Assembly (NCBI GenBank): GCA_014607495.2
Contig: CP053155.1
Span: forward strand, 14,446,001 to 14,510,000
DNA: 64,000 nucleotides
Direction: 5' to 3'
DNA from: Carposina sasakii
Taxonomy: Eukaryota > Arthropoda > Insecta > Lepidoptera > Carposinidae
Shown piece after piece: positions 23,242 through 32,966 of this stretch; position 1 is the first letter of the stretch, and every line of letters starts with the position of its first letter. The position numbers and the translations under genes are program-made. A model generated the notes under the pieces. The model saw only the letters and a program-made list of their open reading frames with translations. It had not been told where the DNA came from and searched no databases.

Positions 23242-24180
23242 CTATGTCAGTCTGTTTAAATCAGACTCCCTATTCACAATATATACATTAGCTGAATCAT
23301 TTTTCCGGACATGGATCTTCCCGAACTTCACCCACACATACATGTACCCCCTGGCTTTGAGTACATCCTTGGTCTTCGATAGCAACTTCTTCATATCTGC
23401 TGTAAGATGGTCATTTAGGTAGATGTTTTGAGATGAGTCATCGAACCCAATCTCGCTGGCTTTAAGAGTTTTCTTCCTCCGTGCTGAACTCAAGAAATCT
23501 TCCTTCACATACCTATTCAAGAAGCCGACAACGATGTACTTGTCCTTCACATTCTGCATAGGTACCCGCGAAACAAAGTTAATGGAGCTCCTTGGAAAGT
23601 TATAATCGACTGCTTTGCTAATATTTTCCAGAATTGAGAATAAGTTTTCATTTTTCTTAACGGGAACCCCTTTTATCTCCACGTTATTTATTCGAGTCCA
23701 CTGATCCCTCGATGCAAGATCCTGCTTCAACTTTTTCACCTCATCATCCAGTGTAATTGCCTTATTCTGAACAACCGTGAGAGACTTCTCGGTAACCGTG
23801 AGTCTGGTACCAAATTCCTCCAGTCTAGCACTATTATGCTCACAGGAGGCTTTAACATCGTTCAACTCACGCTTGATATCTTTTATATCTTGAACTATAC
23901 TAGGTATAAAGACAATATGGCGTTTCATATCCTTGAGTTCCGTCAAGATGGAGTTAAAGGCAGCTTCACTACTATCTGAAGGAGACGGCGGCGGCGGGGG
24001 CGTAGCTGGAAGTGGTAAATTCACTTTGCAGGTTGCACACCTCCAGTTGGATCGCCGATCTGGACCCAGTTTACGGTATCCAAGTTCCGATATACTTGAA
24101 CAGCAAAAACCGAAGTGTTTGTTGCACCCACCACAATGAGCACCATCATTCACATGAGAGTTGCAATTCGCACAGTTCAT
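23242..24180 (-). CDS. ORF1: zinc-finger, coiled-coil retrotransposon RNA-binding protein
   Basis: 312 codons. Residues 1-52 form a Cys/His cluster (CANC, CGGCNKHFGFCC, CATC) resembling the PHD-like finger of insect CR1/jockey ORF1 proteins. A Pro/Ser stretch (PPPPPSPSDSSE) follows, then a predicted coiled coil at about 80-155 (KDIKRELNDVKAS and EEFGTRLTVTEKS). The C-terminal half (about 160-312) has the NNVEIKGVPV ... FVSRVP ... YIVVGFLNRYVKEDFL ... IYLNDHLT ... YMYVWVKFGKIHVRK pattern, the nucleic-acid-binding domain common in these ORF1 proteins. Expected role: binding the element RNA to form the retrotransposition particle. It lies 5' of ORF2 on the same strand with a 498 bp gap. Confidence 0.88.
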   Translation of the reverse strand: MNCANCNSHVNDGAHCGGCNKHFGFCCSSISELGYRKLGPDRRSNWRCATCKVNLPLPATPPPPPSPSDSSEAAFNSILTELKDMKRHIVFIPSIVQDIKDIKRELNDVKASCEHNSARLEEFGTRLTVTEKSLTVVQNKAITLDDEVKKLKQDLASRDQWTRINNVEIKGVPVKKNENLFSILENISKAVDYNFPRSSINFVSRVPMQNVKDKYIVVGFLNRYVKEDFLSSARRKKTLKASEIGFDDSSQNIYLNDHLTADMKKLLSKTKDVLKARGYMYVWVKFGKIHVRKNDSANVYIVNRESDLNRLT

Positions 24181-24279
24181 TATTTATTTATAAAGAACAC
24201 GGACAGCAGGTAATAACTGAATACGCAGCGCAGAGCGTTTACGTCTTGCTCAAGCGACTAACTGACAGTAACTGACATT

Positions 24280-25288
24280 AAAACCACTTACCTTTTTAGT
24301 TAGTAAACCGATGGTTTCCCCAGGCTCTCGGCTGCGGTCCACCATGATTGTTTCACTTAAAACTGATTAAAATTAAAATATCAAAATATGACACAAGATT
24401 AAAGTATATGTACCCGGCGCGTGAAGGAATAAAACTGAGTGTTCGTTTATACTCACGCATGCGCAGTGTATAAGGTCGGACAATAGGGTCTCGAATGGAA
24501 TTAGGGGTCCGCGAATGTGCGAGGGGAATTATTTGGCAGCTTCATTTGTTATGTGTCTCATAGATAATGGAGCAGAAGTCTGATTTTTAAATAGCTTAGG
24601 TATTGCTTGGTATATATGTTAGTTCGGAAGTAGGGTTTGGTTACATACGTAGGTAAATTTATTTTTTCATTGTTTCTACCACAGTAAGTAGATAAGGAGT
24701 ACGCGTACGTATGCGAGAGTTCCTCAGTCGACTCTTACGACATGCACAGAAGGAAATGCAGCTGATGTATTCTAGTGAAGCCCTTTACATTAATTCTTCT
24801 CCAGTGAGAAAATAAGCAATTTTCTGCTGAACCATAGCTATATCTCTATTTGATGTCTTAAACAAATGGACGTTCTTGTTTACTCGCTGATAACCTATTG
24901 GGTATTATCTAAAGTCTAAAGAGTCAACACACAAATCCGAGTTGCGTAAACCAAAAGCTTTTAAAATAACTTGCACTTTTAAATAGGTACTTACCTATTT
25001 ATCTACTACAAATGTTAATAACTTAATACTGTCTATTTTATCGTACCTATCTATACTTACCATTTTCTGTTTACGGAACCCAATGTTTGACTCGGATAAT
25101 TGCACAACATTTAACAAATCCAGGACTAGATCTTTGAAATCATGGTGCAAAGGAAATCAAGATGGTTTGATAAGCCCTAATATGTATCAAGTGTGAGAAA
25201 TTATTTAACAGTAGTACCTATACCCTGTCTAATCTAGGAATCTAAACTTAAGACATATTTACCAAATAATTAACATTACAATAAAAAC
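24280..25288. other. Intergenic DNA with one S2 repeat
   Basis: Holds an S2 repeat copy at 24707-24790 (CAGTCGACTCTTACGACATG). The stretch 24410-24540 is GC-richer with CGCATGCGCAG. No gene recognised. Confidence 0.45.
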
Positions 25289-25425
25289 CCGCGAGGTGGA
25301 AGGATGACCTGGCCAAGGTTGCGGGCGTCGGTTTGATGCAGGCTGCTTCCGACCGGTCGGAGTGGAGGTTGTTGGGGGAGGCCTATGTCCAACAGTGGAC
25401 TTCTCAGGGCTGTAAATGATGAATG
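25289..25425 (+). pseudogene. RTE-type retrotransposon 3' fragment, copy 3
   Basis: A further 5'-truncated piece of the same C-terminal tail, from the CCGCGAGGTGG block through GCCTATGTCCAACAGTGGAC to TGTAAATGATG. It has diverged from the copies at 11.3 and 15.4 kb (GTTTGATGCAGG for GTTGGATGCAGG). Confidence 0.8.
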
Positions 25426-25775
25426 ATGACAATAAAATTGATTTAGCATGAGGATGATAGATTGTAGGTTATTAGTACATTTTGAAAATGTATTGCATTT
25501 TAAATTGTCTGTTTATGGTTTAAATTAGTGCGAAACAATGGTAGTTTTTTTTTATCAAAAAAGGTCTCAATAAGTTATATTTAGATGCGTTGTTAGAAAA
25601 AAATTGGATCTGTATTCAGGTAAGTAGTTCATTGACTTGTGACTATCGATCAGCTGATCGGTGCACTTTATGAGGTAACTATCTCTTGTTCAATATTATG
25701 TCAGAGCTATTTGAAAGAACCTAACTATAAAAAGAATATAACTTGTACGTGTAACTGTAGGTAGGTACGTATGCC

Positions 25776-25866
25776 TTATTTCGGAACTAACATTTTTCTC
25801 CGTGCTGTGAGTAACACAGATAATGTAAGTCGCGCACGTAGTAACTAGTGCCATCATCCAGAGAAC
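25776..25866 (+). repeat. Short dispersed repeat R85, copy 1
   Basis: Block from CGGAACTAACATTTTT to GTAACTAGTGCCATCATCC. Related blocks lie at 61985-62090 (minus), 62613-62685 (minus) and 62788-62870 (plus). Class unknown. Confidence 0.55.
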
Positions 25867-25888
25867 TCAGAATAAATCATCAATATCA

Positions 25889-26305
25889 TACCTATCTGTA
25901 AAATTACAATTTGATTAAGTGTCCAAATGAGGTACTAATAAGCCTTCAAAGTTAAGTGGGCAAGTCCATTTTTCAAATGTAAAATTAATTGAAAATTACA
26001 ACATCACATATCCACCTGCATCATTTACAGCAACTTTTGCTTTGTGACCATATTTATAAACGCAATATTTAATATAGCTGCAGAACAAAAGTTCTTTTAG
26101 GCGCATACAAGTTACGAAAGAGTGACGTCATAATATTGTGGTAGCCGTTTGTATGGAGCGTTTTTTGGCAAGTCTAAAATTGTGATTTTGAAATCGTTAT
26201 ATCCCGGAACGTTTTCATACTATCGAAGTTTTTCTTTCGCAAATGTTTCTTTTATTTTATGATCTTTCGATATGAATACAAATAAAAAAACCGTAAACAT
26301 CCCTA
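25889..26305 (+). repeat. Unclassified 400 bp dispersed repeat, copy B
   Basis: Counterpart of 4830-5215, same orientation. It has an extra segment around ACGAAAGAGTGACGTCATAATA compared with copy A. Confidence 0.75.
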
Positions 26306-26338
26306 TTACATTAAACCGATTACGGTTCACCGATCAAA

Positions 26339-26520
26339 TTGGTGAAATTCTAAAGAAAGGTTAGGTCAAAAGTACCCTAAACCGACGAACGTGCATGAAG
26401 AATATCATGAAAGTAGATGAAGCGAAAGAGGTGTGTCAGGATCGTAGCAAATGGAGATCCGTGATCTCTGCCTACCCCTTCGGGCAGGAAAGAGACGTGA
26501 TTTTTTTGTATGTAATTACA
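26339..26520 (+). repeat. Second type of RTE-like 3' tail, copy 1
   Basis: The frame [22 protein letters not shown]...DRSKWRSVIS resembles the C-terminus of RTE-type reverse transcriptases, then GTGATTTTTTTGTATGTA. Copies also at 34690-34845 and 62290-62450, all plus. A degenerate retrotransposon or derived-SINE fragment. Confidence 0.6.
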
Positions 26521-26713
26521 TAAAGTGTCGAAGATTAACCAAAATATTCCAATCTGTCCACCTTTTAATTGCTTTGATAACCCAGAGTGCATTGGAGTTT
26601 AAAAATTCACCTCTATGAAGGTTAAATTTACATTATTTTAAGGCTTTCTTCAATATAGATTATACCTACATACGAGTATGTAAGCATAGTAGTGTATTAT
26701 TATAATACGGTGT

Positions 26714-26905
26714 GATGTCGGTAGAGTAAAATAGCAACATCCCATGAGGATTTCCGGGAGAAAATCTGCTGCTGCCCAGGAACTCCTGTGTTGATAACAT
26801 ATTCCGAAAATCACTCTGTGGTAACCACTCGCCTGTCCAGCGTGATGACTATGGACAAATACTCCATGACAGTAGCCTTGTGCTAAATATTTTATTGTAT
26901 CAGGC
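26714..26905 (+). repeat. Dispersed retroposon tail S3, diverged copy
   Basis: Weak match to 45706-45945: GGATTTCCGGGAG, CTGTGTTGATAACATATTCCG, GTCCAGCGTGATGACTATGG. Degenerate. Confidence 0.55.
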
Positions 26906-27009
26906 GTCACTATTCGGAAGTTCAAATTTCCATGGAGGGCCCAAGCCCACAGAAAAAAAATGATTTGCAATACGTTGGTTTTAGTTGTTAGTTGGTTCGG
27001 TAGTTAGAA

Positions 27010-27206
27010 CTAACGTGAGAAACTAATCCTGATGATGCTACGGGTGTTGGCGAGACATATGTCGATTTTAATTGGTTTTCGGATTAGCAGCTATTTATGG
27101 TTGCATGCTAGGTGCTTGGATCTGTATTCTCGTTACGACTGTAGTGTCTTGTGTTCGTGACTATGAGTCGGCAGATCCGAGGGTCAGTGGAGGGTGTAGG
27201 GCCCGG
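27010..27206 (+). repeat. 200 bp dispersed repeat D200, copy 1
   Basis: Shares with 48270-48475 the landmarks CCTGATGATGC...GTTGGCGAGACATATGT, GCATGCTAGGTGCT and CAGATCCGAGGGTCAGTGGA. Same orientation. Class not recognised. Confidence 0.7.
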
Positions 27207-27380
27207 GCCCAACAGGGGGACCACAAACCATGGGCTGTTTAGAGAGTAAGTACATCTGGGTAGGTACGTAGCCAGAGCAAGTCACTTGTACTTTGTAGCC
27301 TTGTGACTTGCTCTGGCTACGTTCCTACCTAGATGTACTTACTCTCTAAACAGCCCATGGTTTGTGCTCCCCTGTTGGGC
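27207..27380. repeat. Long hairpin: 78 bp arms, 17 bp loop
   Basis: Left arm 27207-27285 (starting GCCCAACAGGG, ending GCAAGTCAC) pairs with 27303-27380 (GTGACTTGC to CCCTGTTGGGC), with about four differences. It directly abuts repeat D200. The related repeat at 48475 has no hairpin. Confidence 0.9.
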
Positions 27381-27486
27381 GCCATTATTAATTAAGGGCC
27401 TCAATCTAGATATAAGTATAAAATCCTTTGTCTTGAACTTTTGCCTGACGTCGTCGGTCAGTACCGAGTTTTAAATTTAATTAATC

Positions 27487-27634
27487 ATTATGGTCGATTG
27501 TCACACTTTAAACTAAACGTAAAATTAGTTCTACCTGTCCCTTTCTCTCTACCATTTATGTTAAGAACGGAGAGGGATAGACCTGACTAAGATTAAGTTT
27601 ACATTTAGGTGTGACGGTCAGAATCGACCATAAT
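27487..27634 (+). mobile_element. 148 bp foldback MITE (TTATGGTCGATT family), copy 1
   Basis: Inverted ends ATTATGGTCGATT and GAATCGACCATAAT, with inner inverted parts ACCTGTCCCTTTCTCT and AGAGGGATAGACCTGA. A reversed copy lies at 30426-30574. Confidence 0.85.
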
Positions 27635-27717
27635 CATCTCCGTTGAGCCATCGGCATCTTTTCTTGAATCTATAAGAGGCACATGGTGCCACTTTTGACT
27701 ACTTCCACTCCAGAAGT

Positions 27718-27800
27718 GGCACCATGTGGTTCTATCGGCCCTTAGTGCTCTGCCTACCCCGTAAGGGATAAAGGCGTGATTATATGTATGTATGTATAAG
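27718..27800 (+). mobile_element. SINE-like retroposon S1, 3' part
   Basis: GTGGCACCATGTGGTTCTATCGGCCC in part, then GTGCTCTGCCTACCCCGTAA, GGCGTGATTATATGTATGTATGT. The ending is a short tandem tail. Longer copies are at 45172-45425 (minus) and 51611-51890 (plus), shorter ones at 42078-42152 and 48123-48157 (minus). Confidence 0.7.
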
Positions 27801-28069
27801 AGGCAGCATGTAACTACAAAAAAAAAATCAAAATCGATTTTGGATAAAATTTTATTTTACAATTAAATTACAAGAAACATCCACACAGATTTGGGGCCGA
27901 AATTCGTTACAGTATCTATTTACAGCGCTATTAATCATAACTTATCTATTTGAGATGGCATTTTTATATAATTATTAAAATCAGTCCACATCACAAAGTT
28001 TTATATTTTCACTACATTTTGTATTATATAGACATATATACTTAACATTAATCAATGAAACTATTATTC

Positions 28070-28205
28070 TTCCATCATCATCTTCCTGCCCTTATCCCCA
28101 TTGTTTATGTGGTCTGCGCAATATGGTTTCTTTCGTAATCCACATTGCCAAAGTTTTGGCATTTGTTTTTACGGCCGGCTGCCTGCCTAACGCCAACCCT
28201 TCTCG
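28070..28205 (-). repeat. Retrotransposon 3'-tail fragment (CATCTTCCTGCCCTTATCCC type)
   Basis: CATCATCTTCCTGCCCTTATCCC and GTGGTCTGCGCAATATGG resemble a repetitive tail widespread in Lepidoptera. The assignment rests on general familiarity, not on another copy in this window. Confidence 0.45.
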
Positions 28206-28691
28206 GGTATAGTTATATAGAAACTATTATTCTTTATGTTATACTGTTGACCAATAGTGGTTATAGGTGTCTGTCGGGTAGTTTTTAACTTCTTTTTCTT
28301 CTCAAATTTTCAAATACATCTTTCATACTACGAGTATAGGGGCACAACTCGAAAAAAAAATTAGTAAGTATTGGGAAAATGCGTTTAAGATGTAGCCGTG
28401 TTGATTTTGTGCCCAAATATAATAAAAACTCGAAATCACAAAATTTTCGAGATGTGCCCCTATAGTATGAAACTTGCGATATAATGAAATTTCTGTGTAT
28501 ACCATATATATGTATTATGTCGCCTCGACATATCGCTCATTCGGAACAAGTGTTACAATTTAAAAAAATGTTAATGCGAACAAATTACACAAATCATTTA
28601 TTTGCACATTTCCAACGTAGATTATTATGAAGACGTGCAGATTCGCATTTTTTTTGTAGTTGTGTCAATATTGTTCTAAACGAGCAACAAA

Positions 28692-28864
28692 TCTATACAT
28701 ATAATAAAATTGTAACGGATCGATGTTTGTGCACGCTAATCTCGGAAACTGCTGAACCGGTTTCGATGCAGTTTTTAGGAATATGTTGTGACAGGTCCCA
28801 CTTAACATAAAGGCTACTTTAACTTACTGCAGAGCACGCGCACGGAGTCGCGGGCGTCCACTAG
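28692..28864 (+). mobile_element. Non-autonomous Helitron, copy 2 (173 bp)
   Basis: Starts A-TCTATACATATAATAAAATTG and ends GGGCGTCCACTAG-T. Includes GTGCACGCTAATCTCGGAAAC, GACAGGTCCCACTTAACAT and the 3' GGAGTCGCGGGCGTCC. This is the shortest intact copy and fixes both ends of the family. Confidence 0.85.
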
Positions 28865-29079
28865 TATATATAAATTATAATTCTTTAGGGTTTAGTTTAG
28901 AACAATAATTAGCACTTTGTCGTACGGCGGCGTTCGCATCTCGTAATAATAGTTTCATGGATCAAAATGAGTGAACAGTAAATATGTTATTAGATATTAT
29001 TATAATAATATTATTAATTTCATATACAACGTAAAAATTCGATATCAATTGTCTTATACATATTTATCATTTTTTTATA

Positions 29080-29443
29080 CAGGGTGTTTTTACATTGCCA
29101 CCCTTAACGAAGGGTACGTACTCTGTACATCAAATAAAGTAAGTTTATGCAAAAAAAAATGCTGGGATTTTTTTTTTTAATAACTTGATCAGGCGAAATT
29201 TATAGTGTCTAGTGTTTATGTCAGTTTTTTTCATAGACAGATATTATTTATTTCTCGTGAAAAAATCTTGCTACACGCGTCAATGTGCATTTATGCAGAA
29301 AAACGAAATCTATTTACTCAACTTTGGACCCTAATATTTTGGAAACCAGACACTTCCCAGGTATGCTTCCATGGAGAAAAATGGTCGTGATGATGAGGAG
29401 ATTCCGTAATTTTCGGGAACGTTGACGACCAAAAATCATCCTG
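29080..29443 (+). mobile_element. TA-target MITE (CAGGGTG family), copy 4
   Basis: TA-CAGGGTGTTTTTACATTGCC ... AAAATCATCCTG-TA. Keeps the CCACCCTTAACGAAGGGTACG block. Long A and T runs near 29150-29180. No coding capacity. Confidence 0.9.
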
Positions 29444-30425
29444 TATAAAAAATGGAGTTATATACTTAATTAAAGAGTATGATTATTTACCTAGGTACAG
29501 TAAAGTATTTCTTTTTATTGCAAATATTAAATTTTGAGTCCGGACGAAAAGTACATAGCATTATACTGTACTATCTACTTCGCACTTGTTTAAAAAAGAT
29601 TTTAAAGTATACAACTATCTCACTCTAACACATCTAACGCTATAATAGACAGAGCGAGACAACAATATAGCACCAAACTAAAGCAAGTCTCATTTTAAAA
29701 GGAATCTTCAACAAAACCAAGAATGTTTATGTATAGTGAGAAAATAATAAGTGGGGCATAGACAAAAGTCCATGCATAATAAAAATATAACAATATCAAA
29801 ATCTATGAGAAATTCAAATACCGAATCTAAAATCACCAATTCTTGGCAAGACTACACTATAACATAATTTAAAGCTGTTTACTTACTAATTAAATATAAC
29901 GTTAATTATTTTTATTTATAAATTTATACAATGTTTTTTTTTATAAAGAATTCCATAACTTTAGACATACACCCCATACACCACTAAACGTGCATTTAAG
30001 GTGACATTTGACAGCAAAATTATCTGCCAAAGTTGACAGCAAAATTATATGTAAATGCCATCAAATTTAAATTATTGGTCTCATGGATATCATAAAGTTA
30101 CGGAACTTAAAAAAAAAACACGCTGTACATAGATACATTTTATCGCAAATAAGAATACATAGAAATATTGTATAAAATTTTTGATAAAACTCAACCATAT
30201 AATTATTATTTAACAAAATAACACAAAAACAGATCACAGCTGAATAGTAGTGATTTTTTTTTATTGCAACACAATTATTATAATTATGTTCATAACTATA
30301 CTGAAACATTTATAAATAAAATGTATTTAATTTATATTTGTGATAAAATGTATCAAATATAAGATTATTTACAATTTATAGAACTGTATTGATTACTAAA
30401 ACACACTTTTATAATAAACATTAGA
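29444..30425. other. Intergenic DNA, no gene recognised
   Basis: AT-rich. Contains CAGCAAAATTATCTGCCAAAGTTGACAGCAAAATTATATG in part, a short direct repeat at about 30012-30050. No gene seen. Confidence 0.45.
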
Positions 30426-30574
30426 GTCGATTCCGGCAGTCACACTTAAACCTAAACCTAATCTTAGTCAGGTCTATCTCTCTCCGTTCTTAACACAAAT
30501 GGCTGAGAGAGAAAGGGACAGGTAGGACTAAAATTAGTTTAGGCTTAAGTGTGACTGCCGGAATTGACCATAAT
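30426..30574 (-). mobile_element. 148 bp foldback MITE (TTATGGTCGATT family), copy 2
   Basis: Reversed relative of 27487-27634: GTCGATTCCGGCAGTCACACTTAA at the left (partial quote GTCGATTCC) and GGAATTGACCATAAT at the right. Inner landmarks AGTCAGGTCTATCTC and GGGACAGGTAGG. Confidence 0.85.
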
Positions 30575-32302
30575 ATCTAAAACAAATCTACAAACGCTTC
30601 TACAGATAAAATAACAATAAATATACTTCGCCAAATATATCTATGCATAATATGAAATACAAACCAAACTCAAAATTTTTTTCGCTAACACATTCGTTTT
30701 TCCTATCTATTTACACAATTTCTTTATAAAGATACTATAAGAGTAGTTTTTGTTTGTATGTACAGATATATTATTTTCTTATGGGGATCCTTCCCGCTTA
30801 TACTAATTATTTTATTAGGCCGGTTGACTACTCGTTGGTTATGTTACATTAATATTAGACATTCTAAGAGACTGATCACATTTACGAGTCACGAATGCGG
30901 TTATTATGCGATGGAGATAAAAAAAAAACGATTTCTTTTAGCAACATGAGGTTATTACGTAGGAATAATTTATTTACCTATATAGGACAAAACACATAAG
31001 CATTCATTGATGGGTACCTTGGTTTCCACACTAGGATTCCCTGTGTCGTGATTTCGTGAAACATATATAATGTTCGGAATTTCGGATGCACTTGAACTGG
31101 ATGAAATTAGTTATAGTACTTTTAAGTTTATAATTCCCACTAATGTGACCAGTCGCTCAAATACAGAATACATTAACTGATATTTCCTTAGGAATTTTTT
31201 CCATTTCTTTATTAATAATTTTATAATGATATTTCCTTGTTTGAATTATAATTAGATTTATTATTAAATACGTATTCGGAATATATTTCTTAATATTCTT
31301 CAATACGCGAACGATTTACATACCTACAATCAATAAACATAATTATGTTATTAATTGACATGATGGCTATAAAATTATTTACATTATATACAATACCCAC
31401 TGGGCTTTTATAACATACTATATTGTTATAAATAACATGCAAACATTTAAAACGAAACTATTATCTATATTCGAGATGTTAGTGAAATTTAAATGTAATA
31501 ATTTATTATTTTCAATACAATTATCAATGTTATATTTGCTGCGAGCAAACCGTATTTTTTTACTGCCTTATCCCCTTTTATGTTTCTGAAAGAATTATCT
31601 GATTATATTTTTTTAAATTATATTTTATATTTACATTATAAAATCGAGAATATCATATATTTTTTTATACAAAGACAGGTACAATGAATATTATAATGAT
31701 ATGTTTTTATGCAATATTATTATTTACAAATGCCTTAATCATTAAATTATATATTTATATTATTATTTATTACAGTAAATTCTACACCGAAACAGTGGAA
31801 AGTAATTTAGGAGATATTTTAGAGAATTTCTATCTATTAGACTATATCGGCTATCTTTTTTGACAGTTCATAGTGACAATCACTCATTGTAATAAAGGGC
31901 TGTCTTTCTTTAAAACTTGTGTCAGATAGAGACAGCATCAACCTTATCTTTCATATAGGTTATCTGACTATAGGAAACATCGGCCCTTAATGAAATTGAA
32001 GTGCTCATTTACCTATGTGTGTATGCTAAATTTTCTTTAGGCAAGGCATTATGCCATTGCACTATGAACTGTCAAAAAAGATAGTCGATACGGGCGTTGG
32101 TTTCTCATCGCGACTGTACCGCCGACAGTTGTCGCAATTAACGAGTCAGATTCGATGCAAATTTTATTTTTCATTCTGATAATACAATAACTGGTATCTG
32201 GCCTTAAAATACCATTATGGTGATAAACCCTACTGTAGTATTTTATCTAATTTTAAAGGCACAATTAATTTCTTTACAATCTATTATAGTTTATGCATTA
32301 GA
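30575..32302. other. Very AT-rich intergenic DNA with a SINE tail fragment
   Basis: Positions 31195-31238 (GAATTTTTTCCATTTCTTTA and TAATTTTATAAT) match the tail of the tRNA-headed SINE at 63346-63450. The pair TATCTTTTTTGACAGTTCATAG (31851-31872) and TATGAACTGTCAAAAAAGATA (32062-32082) are inverted repeats about 190 bp apart. No gene seen. Confidence 0.5.
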
Positions 32303-32669
32303 CAGGGCGTTTTTCGTTGCCACCCTTAACGAAGGGTACATACTCTATACATCAAATAAAATAAGTTTATGCCAGAAAAAAATGCTGGGAAACGATGTAA
32401 TTTTTTTATTACTTGATCGGGCGAAATTTATAGTGTCCAGTGTATATGCTAGTTTTATCATAGACCGATATAAATTATTTCTCGTGAAAAATTCTTGCTA
32501 CGTGCGTTTATGTGCATTTATGCAGAAAAACGCAGTCTATTTACTTAACTTCGGACTATAATATCGTGGGAACTAGACATTTCCCAGGTATACTGCCATA
32601 GAGAAAAATGATCGTGATGATGAGGAGATTCCGTAGTTTTCGGGAACGTTGACGACCAAAAAACACCTG
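32303..32669 (+). mobile_element. TA-target MITE (CAGGGTG family), copy 5
   Basis: CAGGGCGTTTTTCGTTGCC at the left, ACACCTG-TA at the right. The left flank now reads GA in place of TA. It ends 60 bp from the poly(A) signal of the TBC gene. Confidence 0.88.
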
Positions 32670-32729
32670 TATAAAGTTAGATTTATCCTTGAAATAGGCT
32701 ATCTCACCATTGCAAGAATCTGCCCCAAC

Positions 32730-32735
32730 TTTATT
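32730..32735 (-). promoter_or_regulatory. Candidate poly(A) signal of the TBC gene
   Basis: AATAAA on the minus strand, 25 bases after the TGA stop codon at 32761-32763. The very short 3' UTR implied is plausible but not proven. Confidence 0.45.
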
Positions 32736-32760
32736 AAGACATAAATGAGGAACCAGTGCA

Positions 32761-32966
32761 TCATAATCTGGCATCATCGAAGCTGGCGTCTACCTCACAG
32801 CTGGACACGAGTTCCTCAAACGACATGCCGTCCAGGGTCATACTGATGGAAGAGATGCTCCGGAAGAGGGCTTCCGAGTCCAGGTCCTCGGGCAGTTTCG
32901 TGAGGAACTGTGCTGCTGATATGAAGTCCAGGTCTTTTATCTCGTCTTGGTAGAGGTGGAGGATTC
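32761..32966 (-). CDS. TBC1D12/14: TBC gene, terminal exon
   Basis: Acceptor CTCTCCAG at 32967-32970 and beyond. The first two bases (GA) complete a Gly codon started in the previous exon. Reads [20 protein letters not shown], then [18 protein letters not shown], matching the helical end of the TBC domain (GILRLYED and [11 protein letters not shown] in vertebrate relatives). It continues with an acidic tail, FDDARL, and TGA at 32761-32763. Confidence 0.93.

Larger units (their letters stand above)
19549..24272 (-). mobile_element. Apparently full-length two-ORF non-LTR retrotransposon (jockey/CR1-like)
   Basis: Minus-strand order: 5' UTR (about 24272-24181), ORF1 (24180-23242), a 498 bp gap, ORF2 (22743-19819), a 3' UTR of about 230 bp and a (TAAA)n tail at 19549-19580. 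TGACATT occurs at 19542-19548 and 24273-24279 and is a candidate target duplication, placing the 5' end at GTTACTGTCAGTTAGTCGC. Both ORFs are open and carry all recognisable motifs, so the copy may be intact. The 5' boundary rests only on the 7 bp match. The long inter-ORF gap is unusual. Confidence 0.85.

Noticed and set aside
29205..29390. 61-codon frame inside a MITE (also 32217-32561)
   Set aside because: Overlaps a non-coding MITE; the reading frame differs between copies.
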